A stretch of 64,000 bases of DNA from Mycobacterium europaeum (GTDB lineage Bacteria; Actinomycetota; Actinomycetes; Mycobacteriales; Mycobacteriaceae): assembly GCF_002102155.1 (NCBI RefSeq), contig NZ_LQOU01000065.1:62001-126000 (forward strand). The letters run 5' to 3'. Positions 30,470 through 40,612 of this stretch are shown here, piece after piece; within the stretch, counting starts at the first letter, position 1; each line of letters starts with the position of its first letter. The notes beneath the pieces are model-generated. The model was not told the origin of the DNA. It ran no database searches and saw nothing but the letters and a program-made list of their open reading frames with translations. The position numbers were made by a program, and so were the translations under genes.

Positions 30470-31632
30470 CAGTGGTCCTCTCCCGTGGGGCCCTCGCCGA
30501 TCAGGCTTCGCATCAACCCGGCGTGGTAGAACAGCGACTCGACGTCCTCGGGTTTCTCGGTTTCCCCGAAGTGCACCCGGCGCGCGCCGGTGCGCATGAA
30601 CACGCAGGCCCACATGACGCCCGAGTAGACGTAGAACCAGCGCAGGTCGCCGACTTCAACGCCGGTCAGCCGTTCATAGGTGGCGCGGACGTCGTCCTCG
30701 CGCATCACCGCGGGCAGGCCCGGCAGCCCCGCCAGGCCGGTCAGCTCCTGAAACACCATGTGCGCGTAGATCATCCACGCCACGTCGAGTTCGCGTGGGC
30801 CCAGGGTGACCATCTCCCAGTCCAGCACCGCCACCGGCGCGAAGTCGCGGTACAACACGTTGCCCACACGCGCGTCGCCCCACAGCAGCACGGGTTCCCG
30901 CGCGGCGGCCTCGGCCGGCCAATGGTCCTCGAGCCAGGTGAAGGTCCGTTCCAGCAGCGGTGAGCGCCCGATGTCGGGCACCGCGAAGTCGTACCAGGAC
31001 CGCACCCAGTTGACGTGCCGGCGCAGCGCGGTGTCACCCTGCTGGCCGTCGGACAGGAAGCCGAACGTCTTCTCCGCGTTGGGGATCGAATGCAACCTGG
31101 CGAGCACGCCGACGGTTGCGTCCTGCAGCTCGCGCTGCCGCTCGGCCGGGGCATCGGCGAACCAGTTGTTGCCGAACGTGTAGGGCATCACGTCCGGCGG
31201 CACCACGCCGTCGACGTAGTCCATCACGAAGAAGGGGGTGCCCAGCACGTCGCCGGTGGGCTCGAGCCAGCGCACGGGCGGGACGGGGACGTCGGTGAGT
31301 TCGCCGACCTTGCGGATGACCTCGAATTGGTGGTCCAGCCGATAGGTGGGGAACACCTGCACGTCCTCGGCGGCCGGCGCCACCCTGGTCACCAGCTTCT
31401 GCTCGGTGGGCTTGCCGTCCTGCTGCCACCGGGCCGTCAGGATGATGGTTTCCGACGACATCCCCGTCGAGTCGACGCCGCTTTCGACGGTGACCTCCGG
31501 CGCCGCCCCGGCGGGTAGCACGGTCGACAGCCAATTCGACATCACCGCGGGTAGCGTCGTGATGTCTCTGCTGGACCGCTGAAGCCGGTCGACCCTGTCG
31601 AGCACGGGTTCATTGGCCACGGGTGCCTCCAT
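30469..31632 (-). CDS. Aminoglycoside-phosphotransferase-fold kinase (Rv3168-like)
   Basis: A 387-residue APH-fold protein. The N-lobe has SSETIILTARWQQDGKPTEQKLVTRVAP, where the basic residue before VAP is the nucleotide contact. The hinge region holds FFVMDYVDG. The catalytic loop is LLWGDARVGNVLYRD (Asp/Asn), followed by VLDWEMVTLGPRELDVAWM as the metal-binding segment. This family phosphorylates small molecules; antibiotic inactivation is not implied. Its neighbours suggest a lipid-derived hydroxyl substrate. Divergent from the TetR gene, with a 45-base gap containing a palindrome. Confidence 0.83.
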   Translation of the reverse strand: MEAPVANEPVLDRVDRLQRSSRDITTLPAVMSNWLSTVLPAGAAPEVTVESGVDSTGMSSETIILTARWQQDGKPTEQKLVTRVAPAAEDVQVFPTYRLDHQFEVIRKVGELTDVPVPPVRWLEPTGDVLGTPFFVMDYVDGVVPPDVMPYTFGNNWFADAPAERQRELQDATVGVLARLHSIPNAEKTFGFLSDGQQGDTALRRHVNWVRSWYDFAVPDIGRSPLLERTFTWLEDHWPAEAAAREPVLLWGDARVGNVLYRDFAPVAVLDWEMVTLGPRELDVAWMIYAHMVFQELTGLAGLPGLPAVMREDDVRATYERLTGVEVGDLRWFYVYSGVMWACVFMRTGARRVHFGETEKPEDVESLFYHAGLMRSLIGEGPTGEDH

Positions 31633-31662
31633 TCTTCGAGACTTCTTCGCGGCAATTACGAT

Positions 31663-31676
31663 ACGGTAGGTAGCGT
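31663..31676. promoter_or_regulatory. Operator-like palindrome between kinase and TetR genes
   Basis: ACGGTAGGTAGCGT: 10 of 14 positions are symmetric (ACG-TA--TA-CGT). It ends one base before the TetR ATG at 31678 and lies 31 bases from the divergent kinase start, so bound protein could block both genes. Likely TetR autoregulation site. Confidence 0.5.
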
Positions 31677-31677
31677 T

Positions 31678-32280
31678 ATGAAAGCAGACCCATCCGCCAT
31701 TGACAAGGCCCCCGGTGCCGGCCGCCCGCGGGACCCGCGCATCGACTCGGCCATCCTATCGGCCACCGCGGAACTGCTTGTCCAAATGGGCTATTCCAAT
31801 CTCAGCCTGGCGGCGGTCGCCGAGCGCGCGGGAACCACCAAATCGGCGCTGTACCGCCGGTGGTCCAGCAAGGCCGAATTGGTCCACGAGGCGGCCTTCC
31901 CGGTGGCGCCCACCGCGCTTCAGGCGCCCGCCGGGGACTTCGCCGCCGACGTCCGCATGATGATCGAGGCCACCCGCGACGTGTTCACCACGCCCGTCGT
32001 CCGCGCCGCCCTGCCCGGCCTGGTGGCCGACATGACCGCCGATCCCGCCCTCAACGCCCGGGTGATGTCCCGGTTTGCGGATTTGTTCGCGACCGTGCGG
32101 GTGCGGTTGAGTGACGCCGTCGACCGCGGCGAGGCGCATCCCGACGTGGACCCGGACCGGTTGATCGAATTGATTGGGGGAGCCACGATGCTGCGCATGC
32201 TGCTGCGCCCGGAGGACGAACTCGACGACGGGTGGGTGGAGCAGACCACCGCCATCGTGGTGCACGGGGTGACGCGATGA
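31678..32280 (+). CDS. TetR-family regulator (Rv3167c-like)
   Basis: A 200-residue regulator. The N-terminal helix-turn-helix reads ILSATAELLVQMGYSNLSLAAVAERAGTTKSALYRRWSSKAELVHEA. The ligand domain fills the rest (DVRMMIEATRDVFTTPVVRAALPGLVADMTADP), a TetR_C pattern. It starts essentially at the operator-like palindrome, leaving almost no leader. The last 4 bases (ATGA) overlap the SDR start, so regulator and SDR are one operon. Confidence 0.88.
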   Translation: MKADPSAIDKAPGAGRPRDPRIDSAILSATAELLVQMGYSNLSLAAVAERAGTTKSALYRRWSSKAELVHEAAFPVAPTALQAPAGDFAADVRMMIEATRDVFTTPVVRAALPGLVADMTADPALNARVMSRFADLFATVRVRLSDAVDRGEAHPDVDPDRLIELIGGATMLRMLLRPEDELDDGWVEQTTAIVVHGVTR

Positions 32281-33149
32281 CGGCCCGGCTGGCCGGGCGG
32301 GCCGCGATCGTCACCGGGGGCAGCCGGGGGCTGGGCCGGGCGATCGCGCTGGCGCTGGCGGCCGAGGGCGCCGCCGTGGCGGTGGCGGGGCGCACCGAAC
32401 AGGTGTGGGACGAGCGGTTGCCGGGAACCATCGGCGAGACGGTCACCGACATCGAGGCGGCGGGCGGGCGCGCGGTGGCCATCCGCGCCGACCTGACCGA
32501 ACGCGAGGACATCGCCCGGTTGGTGGTCTCGGCGCGAGAAGCCCTGGGGCCCATCACGATTCTGGTGAACAATGCGGCCTTCACCGCGCCCGGCCGTCCC
32601 CGGGCGCCCGGGTCCGAGCCGCGCGCCCAGTCCGCGAAGCCGGCGGCCGGGGTCGCCAAGCCCGGGTGGCCGGGTTTCGTCAGCATCCCGCTGGCCGCCT
32701 ATCGCCGGCATTTCGACATCGCCGTCTTTGCCGCCTACGAGCTGATGCAGCTGGTATGCCCCGACATGATCGAGGCGGGCCGCGGGTCGATCATCAACGT
32801 CAGCTCGGTGGCATCGAGGATCCCCGGCAACGGTCCGTATCCGGACCGCAGCGGCAGCGTGCTGCCCGGGTACGGCGGATCCAAGGCGGCGCTCGAGCAC
32901 CTGACCCAGTGCGCGGCGTTCGACCTCGCCGATCACCACATCGCGGTGAATGCCCTGTCGCCGTCGAAACCGATCCTCACCCCCGGGCTGGCCTACTATG
33001 CCCGGGAGTTCGACGAGACCGCCGCGGCCGACGAATTCGCCCGGGCCGCAGTCGAATTGACGCTGGTCGATCCCGAAAAGGTCACCGGTCGCACGATCGG
33101 TCACCTGCAGGTGCTCGACGGCACCTTCCGGCCCTTCGAGCCCGACTAG
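32277..33149 (+). CDS. Short-chain dehydrogenase/reductase coupled to TetR
   Basis: A 290-residue classical SDR: AAIVTGGSRGLGRAIALALAAEGA with TGGSRGLG as cofactor motif. NNAAFTAPGRP holds the NNA element. Catalytic Ser is in INVSSVASR and YGGSKAALE supplies Tyr and Lys. An unusually long loop between NNAA and the Ser region carries RPRAPGSEPRAQSAKPAAG. ATG at 32277 is chosen for the 4-base overlap with the TetR gene. I do not recall this gene between Rv3167c and Rv3166c in M. tuberculosis, so it may be a lineage-specific gain or a loss there. Confidence 0.87.
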   Translation: MTARLAGRAAIVTGGSRGLGRAIALALAAEGAAVAVAGRTEQVWDERLPGTIGETVTDIEAAGGRAVAIRADLTEREDIARLVVSAREALGPITILVNNAAFTAPGRPRAPGSEPRAQSAKPAAGVAKPGWPGFVSIPLAAYRRHFDIAVFAAYELMQLVCPDMIEAGRGSIINVSSVASRIPGNGPYPDRSGSVLPGYGGSKAALEHLTQCAAFDLADHHIAVNALSPSKPILTPGLAYYAREFDETAAADEFARAAVELTLVDPEKVTGRTIGHLQVLDGTFRPFEPD

Positions 33150-33258
33150 GCGCGGTCGTCCGGGTCGCGATTGGTGGATGAATCGCCGACTGTGGATAAC
33201 CTCACGGCTGACGTGCCAGGATGAGGCAAAGCAGTGCCGCAACAACCGGTCGAGTGGT

Positions 33259-34209
33259 ATGCCGATGCCCGGTATGGACAAGCCCACGGGGCGGGCCGTC
33301 GCCCTGATCGCGCTGCTGCTCGTCCTCTCCGCCGCGCTGCGCGGCTACCTGCCGTCCCCCCACCCCGCCGCGCGCGGGGAGGAAACCGGCGGGCCGGCGG
33401 CGTTGGTCTTCGTGGTGGCGACCCTCGGGGTCACGCTCGCGCTGGTGACGATCGCGGTCATCGCGCGGTTGCGGGACCCGCGGGCGGCGGCGCCCCGAGC
33501 CGGTCAGCTGTCCGAGATGCTCGGCACCGGCAGGGGCCGGCCGAGCTGGCGGGTGTTGCTGATCGGGCTGGCGGTCATCGGGTCGTGGCTGCTGATCGTG
33601 TGGGTGGCCACCCACCTGCTGGCCCCCCATCACGTCGGTCAGGCGCCGCCCGCTCCGGCGACCGGTGCCGCGTCACCGGAGCAGGCGAACGCCCCGCCGC
33701 CGCAACCGCACGCGCGCAACGGCGACGTGTTCGGCATCCTGCTCGCGGCCACCGTCCCGATGCTGTTGGTGATCGTCACCGGGACGGTCGTCATGTCGCG
33801 GCGGCGGTGGCGCGCGGCCGCGCCCGGCGCCGTCGCGGACGATCACGCCGAACCCCCGGCGCCGCCGTCACGTTCGGAATCCTTGGCGCGGGCGGCCGAA
33901 CGCGGGCTGGCCGAGATGGCCGACCTCAGCCGTGAACCTCGCGAGGCGATCATCGCCTGCTACGCGGCGATGGAACGCGAGCTGGCCCACGTGCCCGGCG
34001 CCGTCCCGCAGGACTTCGACACCCCGACCGAGGTGTTGGCCCGCGCGGTGGAACACCGCGCGCTGCATGCCGACAACGCCGTGCAGTTGGTGAACCTGTT
34101 CGCCGAGGCGCGGTTCAGCCCGCACGTGATGAACGAGGGTCACCGCGACGTGGCGGTGCGTGTTCTGCAGTTGGTGCTCGACGAGCTGGGCACCAGGAGT
34201 GCCGCATGA
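33259..34209 (+). CDS. DUF4129 membrane protein (Rv3166c-like)
   Basis: About 316 residues from the ATG at 33259; ATGs at 33265 and 33274 are also possible. Transmembrane helices are predicted at about residues 12-30 (VALIALLLVLSAALRGYL), 45-70, 100-122 and 155-178. The cytoplasmic C-terminal domain (REAIIACYAAMERELAHVPGAVPQDFDTPTEVLARAV...LVNLFAEARFSPHVM) is DUF4129, which is regularly found with MoxR ATPase and DUF58 genes. First gene of a five-gene coupled operon. Confidence 0.8.
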   Translation: MPMPGMDKPTGRAVALIALLLVLSAALRGYLPSPHPAARGEETGGPAALVFVVATLGVTLALVTIAVIARLRDPRAAAPRAGQLSEMLGTGRGRPSWRVLLIGLAVIGSWLLIVWVATHLLAPHHVGQAPPAPATGAASPEQANAPPPQPHARNGDVFGILLAATVPMLLVIVTGTVVMSRRRWRAAAPGAVADDHAEPPAPPSRSESLARAAERGLAEMADLSREPREAIIACYAAMERELAHVPGAVPQDFDTPTEVLARAVEHRALHADNAVQLVNLFAEARFSPHVMNEGHRDVAVRVLQLVLDELGTRSAA

Positions 34210-34684
34210 AAAAGACACTGGCCCTGGGCGTCTGCTTCATCGTCGGCATCGAGCTGCTCGCACTGCTCCAGCACGATCGCCGCCTCGTGTTGGCCGCCTC
34301 CGGCGGCGCACTGACCCTGGTGCTGTTCACTGTCCGTCGCGTGCTCGGGCGGGGAATGCAACCCGAGGCGGACGCGGAGCCCGACGATCTCGGGGATTCA
34401 TTGCGTCGCTGGCTGTCCAGCACCGAGACGACGATCCGGTGGTCGGAGTCAACCCGGGTGGACTGGGACCGCCACCTGCGCCCCATGCTTGCGCGCCGAT
34501 ACGAGATGGCCACCGGCCAAAGACGATCCAAAGACCCCGTGGCGTATCAGGCGAGCGGCCAGATGCTCTTCGGGACCGAACTGTGGGAATGGGTCAATCC
34601 CAACAACGTCGCACGGACCGGTGACCGGCGGCCCGGTCCCGGCCGTGCCGCGCTGGAAGAGATTCTGCGAAAGTTGGAACAGGT

Positions 34685-34688
<4 letters not shown>
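34206..34688 (+). CDS. Small membrane-anchored protein of the MoxR operon (Rv3165c-like)
   Basis: A 160-residue protein; the ATG overlaps the previous stop by 4 bases. Two short hydrophobic segments (about 4-20 and 27-42) are followed by a soluble, acidic then basic region (DDLGDSLRRWLSSTETTIRWSESTRVDWDRHLRPMLARRYEMATGQ...FGTELWEWVNPNN). It has the same length as I recall for Rv3165c. No known domain. Probably an accessory subunit of the MoxR/DUF58 system. Overlaps moxR by 4 bases. Confidence 0.75.
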
Positions 34689-35662
<974 letters not shown>

Positions 35663-35669
35663 GGCCGGT

Positions 35670-36935
35670 GTGACCGGGCGTGAGGCCGAGTTCTGCTGGC
35701 GCGCATCGCACTTGACGCGTGCCGTCGCGACCTGCGCGGGGCTGGCGGTGGCGGTCGCGGTGATCGCCGTGCGGTGGCAGTTGATCGCCTTCGCCGCGCC
35801 CCTGCTCGGTGTGCTCTGCTCGATCAGCTGGCAACGCCCCGTGCCGGCGATCCGCGTGCACGGCGATCCCGACGCGCAGCGGTGCTTCGAGAACGACCGG
35901 GCGCGGCTGCGCATCTGGATGACGGAAGAGGGCGGGGCGACCGGGTTTTCGGCGGCAGAGCTCACGGTGCCGGCCGTCGAGGGGATGGCGCTCGAAATCC
36001 TGGACTCGGCGTCGCCGCACGCCAAAACCGTTGCGGCGACGGCGCAACGGTGGGGCCGGTACTTCATCGGGGCGCGCGTCGATGTGATCGCGCGCGGTGG
36101 GCTGCTGTCGGGGACGGCCACCGTGGACGCCGCCGAGGTGATCGTGTTTCCCCTGACGCCCCCGCAGTCGACGCCCATCCCGCAGACCGAGCTGCTCGAC
36201 CGGCTGGGCGCGCACCTGACCCGGCACGTCGGTCCCGGCGTGGAATACGCTGACATCCGCGCCTACGTCCCCGGAGACCAACTGCGCGTGGTGAATTGGC
36301 CGGTGAGCGCGCGTCGCGGCCAGCTGCACGTCACGCAGCGCCTCACCGACCGCGCCGCCGACGTGGTGGTGCTGATCGACACCTATCGGCAACCGGCGGG
36401 CCCGGCGACCGAGGCCACCGAGCGCGTCGTCCGCGGTGCCGCGCAAGTCGTGCAGACCGCGTTGCGGCACGGCGACCGCGCCGGGATCGTCGCCCTCGGC
36501 GGCAACCACCCGCGCTGGCTGGGCGCCGACATCGGGCAGCGGCAGTTCTATCGCGTGCTGGACACGGTGCTCGCCGCCGGCGATCGATTCGAAGGCACGA
36601 CGGGGACTTTGGCGCCGCGGGCGGCCATGCCCGCGGGTGCGATCGTCATCGCGTTCTCCACGCTGCTCGACACCGAGTTCGCGCTCGCGCTGATCGACCT
36701 GCGCAGGCGCGGCCACGTCGTCATCGCCGTCGACGTCCTCGACAGCTCGCCGTTCGCGGGCCGCCTGGATCCCCTGGTGGACCGGATGTGGTCGCTGCAG
36801 CGCTCGGCTATGTATCGCGACATGGCCACCGTCGGCGTCGACATCGTGTCGTGGGAAGGGGACAGCGGGCTGGAGCAGTCCATGGGTGTGCTGCCGGACC
36901 GCCGCCGGCGGGTGCGGGGGCGGCTCCGTGGCTAG
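35670..36935 (+). CDS. DUF58 / vWA-like membrane protein (Rv3163c-like)
   Basis: A 421-residue protein beginning at a GTG 7 bases after moxR. Two hydrophobic segments lie near the N-terminus (about 13-50). The DUF58 signature VEYADIRAYVPGDQLRVVNWPVSARRGQLHVTQRLTDRAADVVVLIDTYR (about 190-240) leads into a von Willebrand A-like domain with the metal-site-like Asp in LIDTYR. It is the usual physical partner of MoxR ATPases. Membrane-anchored; target unknown. The last 8 bases overlap the next gene. Confidence 0.86.
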   Translation: MTGREAEFCWRASHLTRAVATCAGLAVAVAVIAVRWQLIAFAAPLLGVLCSISWQRPVPAIRVHGDPDAQRCFENDRARLRIWMTEEGGATGFSAAELTVPAVEGMALEILDSASPHAKTVAATAQRWGRYFIGARVDVIARGGLLSGTATVDAAEVIVFPLTPPQSTPIPQTELLDRLGAHLTRHVGPGVEYADIRAYVPGDQLRVVNWPVSARRGQLHVTQRLTDRAADVVVLIDTYRQPAGPATEATERVVRGAAQVVQTALRHGDRAGIVALGGNHPRWLGADIGQRQFYRVLDTVLAAGDRFEGTTGTLAPRAAMPAGAIVIAFSTLLDTEFALALIDLRRRGHVVIAVDVLDSSPFAGRLDPLVDRMWSLQRSAMYRDMATVGVDIVSWEGDSGLEQSMGVLPDRRRRVRGRLRG

Positions 36936-37392
36936 CGGCGGCGGGGCGGCACTGCCGCGGCTGTGGGCCCCGGTGTTCTCCGTCGCGTTCGGGCTGCTGA
37001 TGGTGGGCCTGGTCGCCGACGGCTCGCACGGACCCGCGGTGGCGGCTTGGGCGGCGGCCCTGATCGCGGTGGTCGGGGGAGTGGCATTTCGCCCCGCGGC
37101 GACGCTTGCCGTGTTGCTGTCGGTGATCACCATCGTGCTGTCCGACCCGCCGCTCGCGTTCGTCGCGCTCTCCGGGCTGTGCGCCACCGCGTACCTGGTC
37201 TGCCGGCACGCGGCCGGGGCGGGGGCCGGTGCGGTGCTGGGCAGCGTGCCGACCGTCGTTGGGGCCGTGGGCTTCACCCTCGCGGGGTGGGTCGCGGCGT
37301 CGTTCCCGCTGCAGTTGCCGTGGTTGCCGTTGGCCGCGCCGCTGGCGGCGCTGGCCGCCTACGTGCTGGCCGTGCGGCCGTTCCTGAGCTGA
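36928..37392 (+). CDS. Integral membrane protein of the MoxR operon (Rv3162c-like)
   Basis: A 154-residue, very hydrophobic protein starting at a GTG inside the DUF58 gene. Four to six membrane segments are visible (LWAPVFSVAFGLLMVGLVA, VAAWAAALIAVVGGVAF, ATLAVLLSVITIVLS, LAFVALSGLCATAYLV, VGAVGFTLAGWVAASFPL, LAAPLAALAAYVLAV). No catalytic motif. Last gene of the operon. Its stop lies 2 bases from the nuoN stop on the other strand. Confidence 0.78.
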   Translation: MASGGGAALPRLWAPVFSVAFGLLMVGLVADGSHGPAVAAWAAALIAVVGGVAFRPAATLAVLLSVITIVLSDPPLAFVALSGLCATAYLVCRHAAGAGAGAVLGSVPTVVGAVGFTLAGWVAASFPLQLPWLPLAAPLAALAAYVLAVRPFLS

Positions 37393-37394
37393 GG

Positions 37395-38984
37395 TCAGTG
37401 CAGCAGCTGGGCGGCGTGGTCGGCGAGGTCGAGCAGCGGCTGCGGGAAGATGCCCAAAAGCACGGTGACCAAGGCGCAGACCGCGATCGCGGCCTTGCTC
37501 AAGATGCCGGGCGCCACCACGTGCGGGGTGTCGTCGGTGGCCTCGGTGAAGAACATCGACACGATCACCCGCACGTAGAAGTAGGCGGCGATTCCGCTGG
37601 CGACCACACCGATGATCACCAGGGGTGCCGCGCCGCCCTGGGCCGCGGCCTTGAACACGGCGAGCTTGCTGACGAAACCACTGGTCAGTGGGATGCCGGC
37701 GAAGGCCAGCAGGAACATCGAAAACATCACGCCCACAATGGGTGAACGCTGCCCGAGCCCCGCCCAATGGGCCAGGGTGGCGTCTTCGACGCCGTCGGCG
37801 TCGCGGATCAGGCTCACGATGGCGAACGCGCCGACGGTGCTGAAGCTGTAGGCGAGCAGGTAGAACAGCGTGGACGACAGGCCGGCCTGGTTGTCGGCGA
37901 TGACGCCGGTGAGGATGAACCCGACGTGGGCGACCGACGAGTAGGCCAGCATGCGCTTGACGTCGGTCTGGTTCACCGCGGTGATGGTGCCCACCGCCAT
38001 GGTGAGAATCGAGATGGTCCACAGCACCGGCCGCCATTGATCGTGCAGGGGTGGCAGCGCGACGTAGACCACCCGCAGCAGGGCGCCGAAGGCGGCGACC
38101 TTGGTGGCCGCGGCCATGAACCCGGTGACGGGGGTGGGCGCGCCCTGGTAGACGTCCGGGATCCACGAATGGAACGGCACCGCACCCACTTTGAACAGCA
38201 GGCCGACCGACAGCAGCGCCACGCCCACGAGCGCCATCGAGGTGTCTCCGTGCGCCGCCAGCGCGTCGCGGATGCCGGTCAGCAGCAGCGTGCCGGTCGC
38301 GCCGTACAGCAGCGCCACTCCGTACAGGAAGAACGCCGACGAGAACGCGCCCAGCAGGAAGTACTTCATCGCGGCTTCCTGCGACAGCAGGCGCCGGTGC
38401 CGGGCCAGCCCGCACATCAGGTACAGCGGCAGCGAAAGGACTTCCAGCGCAACGAACATCGTCAGCAGGTCGTTGGAGGCGGGGAAGACCATCATGCCGC
38501 CGACCGACAGCATGGCCAGCGGGAACAGCTCCGTCTGCGCGGCCCCGGCCCGCTCGGCGTCCCGCTCGGCGTCGCTGCCGGGCACCGCGGACGCCTGCGG
38601 GGTGAAGGAGTCCAGGCCGGCCGATCCGGCGGCGCCAACCCCCGCGGCGACCTTGGTCTCCGCTTTGGTTTGCGTGCGTTCGGCCATGAAGATGACGGCG
38701 AGCACCGCAACCAGCAGCACGGTGCCCTGCAGGTACAGGGTCGGGCGGTCGATGGCCATCGCGCCCAGCACCGCCGCGCGGCCGGAGGCCGGGAGCGACT
38801 CGGCCACTTCCACGGTCGCCAGGAATGCCGCGACCAGGCCGGCCAGGGCGAGCGTCACCTGGGCGCCGTAGCGGATTCGCCTGGGCAGGAACGCCTCCGC
38901 GAGGACGCCGACCACGGCGACACCGAAGACGATCAGCGTCGGGCAGAGCAGGAAGTACTCGATGCTGGGGGTGGGGAGGGTCAT
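37395..38984 (-). CDS. nuoN: NADH-quinone oxidoreductase subunit N
   Basis: A 529-residue antiporter-like membrane subunit of complex I with about 14 helices. Conserved lysine/glutamate helices are visible in FLLGAFSSAFFLYGVALLYG, LLFKVGAVPFHSWIPDVYQGAPTPVTGFMAAATKVAAFGALLR and LAYSSVAHVGFILTG. An insertion (TKAETKVAAGVGAAGSAGLDSFTPQASAVPGS) after the second helix group is of the kind seen in actinobacterial NuoN. The start overlaps the nuoM stop by 4 bases. Last gene of the nuo operon. Confidence 0.95.
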   Translation of the reverse strand: MTLPTPSIEYFLLCPTLIVFGVAVVGVLAEAFLPRRIRYGAQVTLALAGLVAAFLATVEVAESLPASGRAAVLGAMAIDRPTLYLQGTVLLVAVLAVIFMAERTQTKAETKVAAGVGAAGSAGLDSFTPQASAVPGSDAERDAERAGAAQTELFPLAMLSVGGMMVFPASNDLLTMFVALEVLSLPLYLMCGLARHRRLLSQEAAMKYFLLGAFSSAFFLYGVALLYGATGTLLLTGIRDALAAHGDTSMALVGVALLSVGLLFKVGAVPFHSWIPDVYQGAPTPVTGFMAAATKVAAFGALLRVVYVALPPLHDQWRPVLWTISILTMAVGTITAVNQTDVKRMLAYSSVAHVGFILTGVIADNQAGLSSTLFYLLAYSFSTVGAFAIVSLIRDADGVEDATLAHWAGLGQRSPIVGVMFSMFLLAFAGIPLTSGFVSKLAVFKAAAQGGAAPLVIIGVVASGIAAYFYVRVIVSMFFTEATDDTPHVVAPGILSKAAIAVCALVTVLLGIFPQPLLDLADHAAQLLH

Positions 38985-40612
38985 GGGCGCGGTCCTTCGG
39001 CTGTCCGGGGTACGCGGTTGACTGCCGGCACGCTCGGTGCGGGATCGTGCTGACCGATGGTGGTCATGGTGTTCTCGACGGCCGGGTTGATGATGTCCAG
39101 CACCGGCTTGGGGTAGACGCCGAGAACGAGCAACAGCGCGATCAACGGTGCAACGACCAGCAATTCGCGCGCCCGCAGGTCGCCGATCTTCTCGTTGCCG
39201 GCGGCCACGGGCCCGGTCATGACGCGCTGGTAGAGCCACAGCATGTAGATGGCGGACAGCACCAGCGCGGTGACACCGAACGCGGCGGCCAGCCAGTACC
39301 GGTTGAAAGTGCCCAGCAGGACCAGGAATTCGCTGATGAACGGCGCCAGGCCGGGCAGCGACAGGGTGGCCATGGCCGAGACGAGGAACGTTCCGGCCAG
39401 GATGGGCGCCACCTTCTGCACGCCGCCGTAATCGGCGATCGCCCGGCTGCCGTGCCGGGATATCAGGAATCCCGCGATCAGGAACACCGCCGCTGTGGAC
39501 AGGCCGTGGTTGAGCATGTACAGCGTCGACCCGCTCTGGCCCTGGCTCGTCATCACGAAGATGCCCAGGATGATGAACCCGAAGTGCGAGATGGAGGTGT
39601 AGGCGATCAGGCGCATGATGTCGGTCTGCCCGATGGCCACGATCGCCCCGTAGATGACGCCGATGACGGCCAGCACGACGATCAGGGGGCGGAAATACGT
39701 TGAGGCGCCGGGGAACAGCTGCAGGCAGTAGCGCAGCATGCCGAAGGTGCCGACCTTGTCCATCACCGCCATCATCAGCACCGCGGTCGCCGGGGTGGCC
39801 TCCACCGCGGCGTCGGGCAGCCAGCGGTGGAACGGCCACAGCGGCGCCTTGATGGCGAACGCGAACATGAAGCCCAGGAACAGCGCCTTGAACACCGCGG
39901 AGTCGGCGCCGTAGCGACCGGAGGCGACGCCGGCGACGATCTCGCGGAAGTCGAACGTGCCCGAACCGTGCTCGGCGGTCACCACGTAGAGCCCGATCAC
40001 CGCGGCCAGCATGATCAGCCCGCCGAACAGGTTGTACAGCAGGAACTTCACCGCGGCGCGGGACCGGCCCGGCCCGCCGCCGAAGCCCCCGATCAGGAAG
40101 TACATCGGGATGAGCATGGCCTCGAAGAAGACGTAGAACAGCAACACGTCCAGCGCGACCACCGAGATCAGCACCATCGACTCGATGGCCAGCGTCAGCG
40201 CGACGTAGGCGTGCACACCGCGGTTGCGTTCTTCGCCACCTGACGACCGCAAGCGCGGCGGAGCCGGGCGCAGCGGGTCGTCAGCATCGCCACCATCGTT
40301 CCAGCCGGCCACCTGCAGCACCGGGATCAGCACGGCGGTCAGCAGCACCAGCACCACGGCGATGCCGTCCACGCCCAGGGAGTAGGTGGCGCCGAACGCC
40401 GGTATCCAGGAATGGCTTTCAACGAACTGGTAATTGCTGCCGCCGGTCTTGAAGCCCAGGGTGACGACGATCGCGATCGCCAGCGTCGCGACGCCGAAGA
40501 CCAGGCCGGTCCACTTGGCGAGCCGGCGCAACCCCGGGGGCAGCAGGATGACGAGCACCGAGCCGGCCAGCGGCACCAACCACAGGATGCTCAGCCACGG
40601 AACGGTGTTCAT
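38981..40612 (-). CDS. nuoM: NADH-quinone oxidoreductase subunit M
   Basis: A 543-residue antiporter-like proton-pumping subunit. Start ATG (MNTVPWLSILWLVPLAGS) follows GAGGAG; a GTG nine bases earlier is in frame. Typical motifs: FYVFFEAMLIPMYFLIG (key Glu), FAIKAPLWPFHRWLPDAAVEATPATAVLMMAVMDKVGTFGMLRY, and LIAYTSISHFGFIILG. Separated from nuoL by 73 bases containing a MIRU-like element, the only sizeable gap in the operon. Confidence 0.95.
   Translation of the reverse strand: MNTVPWLSILWLVPLAGSVLVILLPPGLRRLAKWTGLVFGVATLAIAIVVTLGFKTGGSNYQFVESHSWIPAFGATYSLGVDGIAVVLVLLTAVLIPVLQVAGWNDGGDADDPLRPAPPRLRSSGGEERNRGVHAYVALTLAIESMVLISVVALDVLLFYVFFEAMLIPMYFLIGGFGGGPGRSRAAVKFLLYNLFGGLIMLAAVIGLYVVTAEHGSGTFDFREIVAGVASGRYGADSAVFKALFLGFMFAFAIKAPLWPFHRWLPDAAVEATPATAVLMMAVMDKVGTFGMLRYCLQLFPGASTYFRPLIVVLAVIGVIYGAIVAIGQTDIMRLIAYTSISHFGFIILGIFVMTSQGQSGSTLYMLNHGLSTAAVFLIAGFLISRHGSRAIADYGGVQKVAPILAGTFLVSAMATLSLPGLAPFISEFLVLLGTFNRYWLAAAFGVTALVLSAIYMLWLYQRVMTGPVAAGNEKIGDLRARELLVVAPLIALLLVLGVYPKPVLDIINPAVENTMTTIGQHDPAPSVPAVNRVPRTAEGPRP

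Noticed and set aside
30469..31632. Aminoglycoside resistance gene
   Set aside because: APH fold only; conserved chromosomal position and metabolic neighbours argue for a small-molecule kinase.
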